Part shown: positions 60,094 through 64,000 of the stretch, one piece after another
How positions within the stretch are numbered: position 1 is the stretch's first letter
How the letters are laid out: each line of letters starts with the position of its first letter
Assembly: GCA_050258095.1 (NCBI GenBank)
Contig: JBLMYD010000008.1
Span: forward strand, 1 to 64,000
Source: VRUE01 sp050258095
GTDB taxonomy: Bacteria; Actinomycetota; Thermoleophilia; Solirubrobacterales; 70-9
DNA: 64,000 nt
Direction: 5' to 3'
Translations under genes and position numbers: made by a program
The notes under the pieces: model-generated
Told to the model about the DNA's origin: nothing
What the model saw: only the letters and a program-made list of their open reading frames with translations
The model's database searches: none

Positions 60094-60345
60094 GTGCCCG
60101 GCATGGGAGGTCCAGACCAGCCCCAGCCCGCTCTCGGAGAGGCCGTGCGTCAGCTCCGCGAGAAGCGCGGCATTACGCAAGAACGCTTGGCACAGGATGC
60201 AGGGGTCACGACCGGAACCGTGTCGCTCATAGAGCGTGGGAGGTCAAATCCGGCATGGGGAACCGCCAAAGCTATCGCTGATGGGCTCGGAGTTTCCTTG
60301 GCCGAGCTGGCGACAATGACAGGCCGAATCGAAGGTCAAACTTAG
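60094..60345 (+). CDS. Xre-family repressor of the element
   Basis: The 83-residue protein is mostly one Xre/Cro helix-turn-helix domain: LGEAVRQLREKRGITQERLA, QDAGVTTGTVSLIERGRSNP, AWGTAKAIADGLGVSLAELA. The start is GTG 60094, 7 bases after TACATT. Such small Xre proteins act as prophage or ICE repressors. The 24-bp palindrome upstream is its probable site. Confidence 0.75.
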   Translation: MPGMGGPDQPQPALGEAVRQLREKRGITQERLAQDAGVTTGTVSLIERGRSNPAWGTAKAIADGLGVSLAELATMTGRIEGQT

Positions 60346-60368
60346 GGTCGAGTCGATTGCTCGGCAGG

Positions 60369-60572
60369 TCAAACATGCGTGATTAGCCTGCCGATGAGCA
60401 CCCATGGAGTTGGGAGATGCAGGCCAGTGCAAACGACCGCAATTCCAAGAAGCCAGTAGCCAGCGACCCGGATCATGCTGCGCCAGCGCGCCCAGCGCCA
60501 ATCTCTCAGCACTTCCCGTTCCTCCTCCAGAACAATGTCCTCGGCGGTTGAAATGTCAGAGATGCGCTTCAA
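60369..60572 (-). CDS. Possible small membrane protein
   Basis: The 67-residue frame encodes an acidic N-terminus (DISTAEDIVLEEEREVLRDW), a basic segment (RWARWRSMIRV) and one membrane helix (GYWLLGIAVVCTGLHL). The start would be TTG 60572. It lies in the lower-G+C part of the element, where a long open frame is less likely by chance, but no homologue is known to me. It is divergent from the sigma-factor fusion and could be an anti-sigma-like partner; that is a guess from position only. Confidence 0.4.
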   Translation of the reverse strand: MKRISDISTAEDIVLEEEREVLRDWRWARWRSMIRVAGYWLLGIAVVCTGLHLPTPWVLIGRLITHV

Positions 60573-60646
60573 GGGCTTCCGCCTTCTCGTCGTATTAGAC
60601 TACAGATAAAACGACAGGATTGACGACAGCTCTATTATTCCTGGAA

Positions 60647-61681
60647 ATGCCGAAGAGTACGACCCCAACCGTTGAAAGCCAAGGCCGAAGAAAGGCCGAC
60701 GGCCTGTTGCGCGATATCAGCCAAGCGCTCGAGGTCGCGGGCAGAGAGGGGGACGGCAACCCGCTCCCTCTTGTGCCTGACTTCGCGGAGATCATTCTCA
60801 AGCTCCGACCGGTTCTGACCGTCGCAGAGATCGCTGAAATCGCCAGCGTAAAAGAGCGACAAGTGCATCATTGGGCAGCGGGAAAGCACGCTCCGCAGGG
60901 GGTGTCCCGCAAACGGCTATTGACTCTCTTTCAAGTGATCAGCCACCTTGAAACGCAGCTAAGTCCTGAGCGAATCAAAGTATGGCTCTGGTCGCCTCAC
61001 GCAGAACTTTCGGAACCGCCTGCAGTGCTCCTGATGAAAGGAGATCTCGATCCTGTATTGGCTGCCGCTAAGCGACTAGCGCTGCGAGACGAGATAAGCG
61101 ACGCGGTCCTGATCGAACTCGCAAGACAAGGTAACCCGAGCGCCTATGACGCTCTAGTACGTCGCTATCGGGGCTTTGTAAGGCTGAAGGCATCTTCTTA
61201 CTACCTGCTCGGCGGAGAGACTGACGACCTGGACCAAGAGGGACTTCTCGGCCTCTATAAGGCCATTCGTGACTATCGCGTCGATCGCGAGTCGAGCTTC
61301 CGAAACTTCGCGGAGCTTTGCATTACCCGGCAGATTATTACGGCTGTTAAGGCGGCAACCCGCAATAAGCACATGCCTCTCAATCAATACGTTTCGCTGA
61401 GTCAATCTCCACCGGGATCTGATGATGAATCAGTGACGCTTGCCGACATTTTGAGCGGCCCGGCCGGTGATAACCCAGAGAGCCAAGCCATCGCTTCGGA
61501 GGACTTGGAGGAACTCCTTGCCGCTCTATCGGGTGAGATTTCTGCTCAAGATACTCGGGTTCTTTCTCTGTATCTAGACGGTTGCAACTACGAGGCCATT
61601 GCCGACCAGCTCAACTCTGATACCGAAACCGTCGACATGGCCCTTCAACGCGTCAAGCTCAAGGTCGTACAACATCTGTAG
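60647..61681 (+). CDS. Fusion of an Xre/MbcA-type antitoxin-like domain and a SigH-like sigma factor
   Basis: The 344-residue protein has two parts. Residues about 45-85 form a helix-turn-helix (LTVAEIAEIASVKERQVHHW) and 100-145 a segment like the MbcA/ParS/Xre toxin-binding domain (SPERIKVWLWSPHAELSEPP, then AVLLMKGDLDPVLAA). Residues 160-344 are a sigma-70 protein of the SigH type: region 2 (RYRGFVRLKASSYYLLGGET, DDLDQEGLLGLYKAIRDYRV, FRNFAELCITRQIITAVKAA) and region 4 (DTRVLSLYLDGCNYEAIADQ). The RES toxin that usually goes with the first part is absent from the element. ATG 60647 is chosen; TTG 60620 is possible. G+C and codon use are clearly lower than in host genes. Confidence 0.75.
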   Translation: MPKSTTPTVESQGRRKADGLLRDISQALEVAGREGDGNPLPLVPDFAEIILKLRPVLTVAEIAEIASVKERQVHHWAAGKHAPQGVSRKRLLTLFQVISHLETQLSPERIKVWLWSPHAELSEPPAVLLMKGDLDPVLAAAKRLALRDEISDAVLIELARQGNPSAYDALVRRYRGFVRLKASSYYLLGGETDDLDQEGLLGLYKAIRDYRVDRESSFRNFAELCITRQIITAVKAATRNKHMPLNQYVSLSQSPPGSDDESVTLADILSGPAGDNPESQAIASEDLEELLAALSGEISAQDTRVLSLYLDGCNYEAIADQLNSDTETVDMALQRVKLKVVQHL

Positions 61682-61730
61682 AAAGGACGGCGTAAGGCAG
61701 CAGGGCGAAGCGATCCTTCCCAATTTGGAA

Positions 61731-61757
61731 TGGGCAGCGGGACGCTCTCGCTGCCCA
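61731..61757 (+). terminator. Hairpin after the sigma-factor fusion
   Basis: TGGGCAGCG (61731-61739) and CGCTGCCCA (61749-61757) form a 9-bp perfect stem with a 9-base loop, 50 bases after the stop codon. A short A-rich stretch follows, not a T run. It probably ends the transcript. The remaining 61758-61857 has nothing I can support. Confidence 0.5.
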
Positions 61758-61857
61758 AACCGCCTCGAATCGTGCGTAAGCGAATCAAATCTGAGGTGGC
61801 GGAAAAGCCAGCGCAAACGGCTCCTCAAAGCCGAAAACCCCGCCTCCTCAACCTCAA

Positions 61858-61896
<39 letters not shown>

Positions 61897-61918
61897 TGGG
61901 CTCCAATCGTAGCTGCGG

Positions 61919-62443
61919 TCAGTCGCCGCGAGCGAGGGATTCGACGGCGACGCGCAGGCTGGGCGGGTCGACTGCCGGGAAGCGGAACAGGTCGGGCTCG
62001 ATCGCCTCGAAGAGCTCGCGCAGCATCGCCGGCTCGACCTTGCCCGAGCGGACCATGTTGCGCACGTCTTCGAGGTCCAGTGTGAAGCCGCGCTCCAGCT
62101 TCGAGAGCGCTTGAGAGTAGGGGTCGAAGTCGAAGACCTCGAGGTTGCCCTCGCGGAAGCGAAAGGGCGACCGCTCTCGCCAGCCGTCGAGTGGGGGGAG
62201 GAAGTCCAACGGCGAGGCCAGCTCGACGTTGAGTGAAAGCTCCTCCTTGAGGTCGCGAACCTTGGTCAGCGCCGAGTCGGAGTCGGGCTCGAAGTGGACG
62301 TCTATATCCACGGTTGACTCGCGCCAGCCCTCCAGGACCGCGGTCGCGCCGCCAGTGAGGTACATGCGAGTGCCGGCCGACACCGCGCGTCCCAGCTCGC
62401 GGGCGAGGAGCCGTATGCGCTCGGCGTCAGCCGCTTCGCGCAC
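61919..62443 (-). CDS. Nucleotidyltransferase-like protein (DUF6036-type)
   Basis: The 174-residue protein has the nucleotidyltransferase core: TRMYLTGGATAVLEGWREST followed by VDIDVHF, giving the GG and DxD metal-binding motif, then LSLNVELASPLDFLPPLDGW and a helical end (LSKLERGFTLDLEDVRNMVR). Similar proteins are found with a small partner in toxin-antitoxin-like or AbiE-like pairs. It overlaps the small gene upstream by 17 bases. It lies just outside the integrative element. Confidence 0.7.
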   Translation of the reverse strand: MREAADAERIRLLARELGRAVSAGTRMYLTGGATAVLEGWRESTVDIDVHFEPDSDSALTKVRDLKEELSLNVELASPLDFLPPLDGWRERSPFRFREGNLEVFDFDPYSQALSKLERGFTLDLEDVRNMVRSGKVEPAMLRELFEAIEPDLFRFPAVDPPSLRVAVESLARGD

Positions 62444-62720
62444 GTTCTGCCGCTCCGGCGAAGCTCGCGACGCGGGCGAGGATCGCGTTGTAGCGCGAGT
62501 GCGCTCCGTCGCCGAGCTCGTCGCTCAGCTGGCGGTAGAGCACGTGGGCAGCGGGCACGTCGCCGACCTCGGTCGGTGCGTTCAGCCCGGCGCGACGCAG
62601 GCGGGGCGCGGCGGCCTGGACGGCGCTGGCGTTGACCGTTTCGCGCCCGGCTTCGAGGTCCGCGAGTCCTGGCAGGACGATCTCCGCCCCGGGAAGAGCT
62701 TTGAGGTCGACGTCCGGCAT
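62427..62720 (-). CDS. Small partner gene of the nucleotidyltransferase
   Basis: The 97-residue protein (MPDVDLKALPGAEIVLPGLA, DLEAGRETVNASAVQAAAPR, LRRAGLNAPTEVGDVPAAHV, LYRQLSDELGDGAHSRYNAI) is mostly helical and has no recognised domain. The 17-base overlap with the nucleotidyltransferase gene suggests a paired function, perhaps antitoxin or substrate-recognition. No HTH is visible. Confidence 0.6.
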   Translation of the reverse strand: MPDVDLKALPGAEIVLPGLADLEAGRETVNASAVQAAAPRLRRAGLNAPTEVGDVPAAHVLYRQLSDELGDGAHSRYNAILARVASFAGAAERARSG

Positions 62721-62726
62721 CGCCGG

Positions 62727-63353
62727 CTAAGCGTAGAGGCTCTCCGACGCCACCTCTTGACCGCGCCGGTTCCAGAGCTTGACCTGCATGTAGACGGCGT
62801 CGCCGTAGCCCTCGAGGGCGTCGAGGGCGAGGAGGGTGAAGCGGCCGTCGGAGACGAGCTCCTGGTCGACCGTCTCCATCTCCAGCTCGGCGCCGGCGGC
62901 GACCGCGCCGGGGACGAGGGGCCGGCCCCAGACGAGGGTGACCGCGCCGGCGCGGCCGTTCTCCCCGCGCCAGCGGCCGATCACCTCGTCGTTGAGGTCG
63001 ATCTTCCAACCGGGGTTGTCCTCGACGAGCACGTCGGTGAAGTCCGCCCTGGCCTCGAGCTCGCCCGGCTCGCCCTCGGCGGGCTGGACGTAGGAGACGT
63101 GGCCGAAGAGCTCGACCTGCCCGTTCGGGCCCTCGGCGCGCGCGGTGCAGGGCACCCACACGCGCCCGCCCCAGGCGCGCTCGGGGAACCACTCAAGCTC
63201 GGCGGGCTGCTCGACGCCGTCGAGCAGGTCCTCGATCGCGTCGCACGCCTTGCGGAACTCCTCCCCAAGCCGCTCGGCGAAGCGCCCGTGCGGAATCCCC
63301 TCCTGGGTCGAGTCGGCGATGAAGCGCGGGATCGGCCTCGGGTTCGGCGGCAC
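62727..63353 (-). CDS. Hypothetical protein
   Basis: The 208-residue protein has no recognised family. It begins MPPNPRPIPRFIADSTQEGI, has a short helix (FAERLGEEFRKACDAIEDLL), then alternating strands rich in Trp, Val and acidic residues (GGRVWVPCTARAEGPNGQVE, ADFTDVLVEDNPGWKIDLND), without signal peptide or membrane helix. It is soluble and probably beta-rich. It is followed 6 bases on by the small nucleotidyltransferase partner gene, so the three may be one transcript. Confidence 0.6.
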   Translation of the reverse strand: MPPNPRPIPRFIADSTQEGIPHGRFAERLGEEFRKACDAIEDLLDGVEQPAELEWFPERAWGGRVWVPCTARAEGPNGQVELFGHVSYVQPAEGEPGELEARADFTDVLVEDNPGWKIDLNDEVIGRWRGENGRAGAVTLVWGRPLVPGAVAAGAELEMETVDQELVSDGRFTLLALDALEGYGDAVYMQVKLWNRRGQEVASESLYA

Positions 63354-63369
63354 AAACCGATCCTATGCG

Positions 63370-63419
63370 GACGTGCCGTGCAGGAGGTGCCTTTTTGGGC
63401 CCCCAGGGACCGGCACGTC
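63370..63419. repeat. 50-bp palindromic repeat after galT
   Basis: Outer arms GACGTGCCG (63370-63378) and CGGCACGTC (63411-63419) are perfect; inside is GGTGCCTTTTT as in the repeat at 1-38. The last base is the first of the galT stop codon on the plus strand. It lies between galT and the hypothetical gene, both on the minus strand. Confidence 0.7.
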
Positions 63420-64000
63420 TAGCGGAGGTCCGTCGCCGCGCGCTCGGGCGGGTAGGTGTTGATGTCGACGCCCGTGGCGAGCTCGAAGGCGGCCTTGACG
63501 CTGAGCCGGGGCGCGATGTCGACGTGCCAGTGGAAGTGCTCGGCCCCGCGCGGGGCGGTGCGGACCCAGAGGTTGAGCTCGGGCGAGCCGCCCAGCCGCT
63601 CGGCGAGCAGGCGCAGCGCGGTGCGGATCATCGCCGCGCCCACCGTGTCGTCGGCGAAGCTCGCCGCCGCGGCGCGCGGGATCACCCGCAGCTCGAACGG
63701 CGAGCGCGAGGCCCAGGGGCAGATCAGCGCCGCCTCCTCGTCGATCGCGACCAGGCGCTCCTTGCGCCGCACCTCCTCGACCAGGACGTCGCTCAGCAGC
63801 GAGCCGCCCTGGGTGCGCTCGGCGTAGTCGCCGACCCGCTCGCGCTCGCGCGCGACCGCGGCCGGGACGAAGTCGAGCGCGTAGAGCTGGGCGTGGGTGT
63901 GCTCCAGCGAGGCCCCGGCGCCTCCCCCCTCGTTGACGATCAGCTGTACGTAGGCGGCGTCGGCGTGCGCCCGCATCCGCTCGCGCCAGGTCGCGACCGC
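63419..64000 (-). CDS. galT: Galactose-1-phosphate uridylyltransferase, 5' part beyond the window
   Basis: The visible 193 codons are the C-terminal half of a GalT/HIT-superfamily enzyme of the Leloir pathway, which exchanges UMP between UDP-glucose and galactose-1-phosphate. Motifs are YVQLIVNEGGGAGASLEHTH AQ (the active-site region near HxHxQ), ICPWASRSPFELRVIP and EHFHWHVDIAPRL. The frame is open to the right edge (position 64000), so the start lies outside. The stop is shared with the palindrome at 63370. Confidence 0.88.
   Translation of the reverse strand, partial: AVATWRERMRAHADAAYVQLIVNEGGGAGASLEHTHAQLYALDFVPAAVARERERVGDYAERTQGGSLLSDVLVEEVRRKERLVAIDEEAALICPWASRSPFELRVIPRAAAASFADDTVGAAMIRTALRLLAERLGGSPELNLWVRTAPRGAEHFHWHVDIAPRLSVKAAFELATGVDINTYPPERAATDLR

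Overview
The window is about 70% G+C and gene-dense, with many GTG starts and 1-4 base stop/start overlaps. Gene content (six consecutive mce genes, an MMPL transporter, paired trehalose enzymes, a DnaB carrying inteins, secreted proteins with no known domain) suggests a soil actinobacterium, most likely class Thermoleophilia (Solirubrobacterales). The class is inferred from gene content and style, not from a marker gene.

Layout. 1-4.7 kb: a zinc-ribbon protein, tatA-tatC, a RES/Xre toxin-antitoxin pair, tRNA-Lys and a secreted protein. 4.8-18.8 kb: an MMPL transporter, an HTH/PIN toxin-antitoxin pair, another secreted paralogue and six overlapping mce genes without their usual permease or ATPase. 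19.1-24.7 kb: dnaB with two inteins, a DnaC-like loader and purA. 24.7-29.8 kb: two lipoprotein paralogues made by a local duplication that also copied the end of purA and a promoter, then a TetR regulator and three tandem secreted paralogues. 29.8-32.7 kb (minus strand): rpsF-ssb-rpsR-rplI with a membrane gene at each end. 32.9-38.6 kb (minus strand): otsA-type and treT-type trehalose enzymes, an HtrA-like protease and a two-component system. 38.7-50 kb: thiL, a flippase-like membrane protein, an InlB-like repeat protein, a GT87-like mannosyltransferase, a class A penicillin-binding protein, an MscS-like protein, a CPBP protease, an odd tRNA-like gene, an L,D-transpeptidase, an NAD-dependent epimerase and pyrE. 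50.1-57.5 kb: a branched-chain-type ABC importer with a fused LivM-LivG, a Rieske oxygenase, a GntR regulator, a substrate-binding lipoprotein and an aldo/keto-reductase-like protein lacking two catalytic residues; together they look like an uptake-and-oxidation locus for an unknown organic acid or aromatic compound.

57.6-61.9 kb is a 4.2 kb integrative element. It is bounded by a 39-bp direct repeat equal to the 5' half of tRNA-Arg(CCT), and carries a tyrosine integrase, an excisionase-like protein, two small regulators around a perfect 24-bp palindrome, and a lower-G+C gene that joins an Xre/MbcA-type antitoxin-like domain to a SigH-like sigma factor. That fusion is the best candidate here for an undescribed system. 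61.9-64 kb holds a nucleotidyltransferase-like pair, a hypothetical gene and the 3' part of galT.

A second theme is short palindromes. At least three families (53, 45 and about 50 bp) have two copies each in the window. Two of them have one intergenic copy and one copy read in frame inside a protein gene. Several palindromes touch, or nearly touch, a stop codon. The third unusual item is a 92-nt tRNA-like gene at 47.3 kb with an 8/4 acceptor/T-stem arrangement and a long variable arm.
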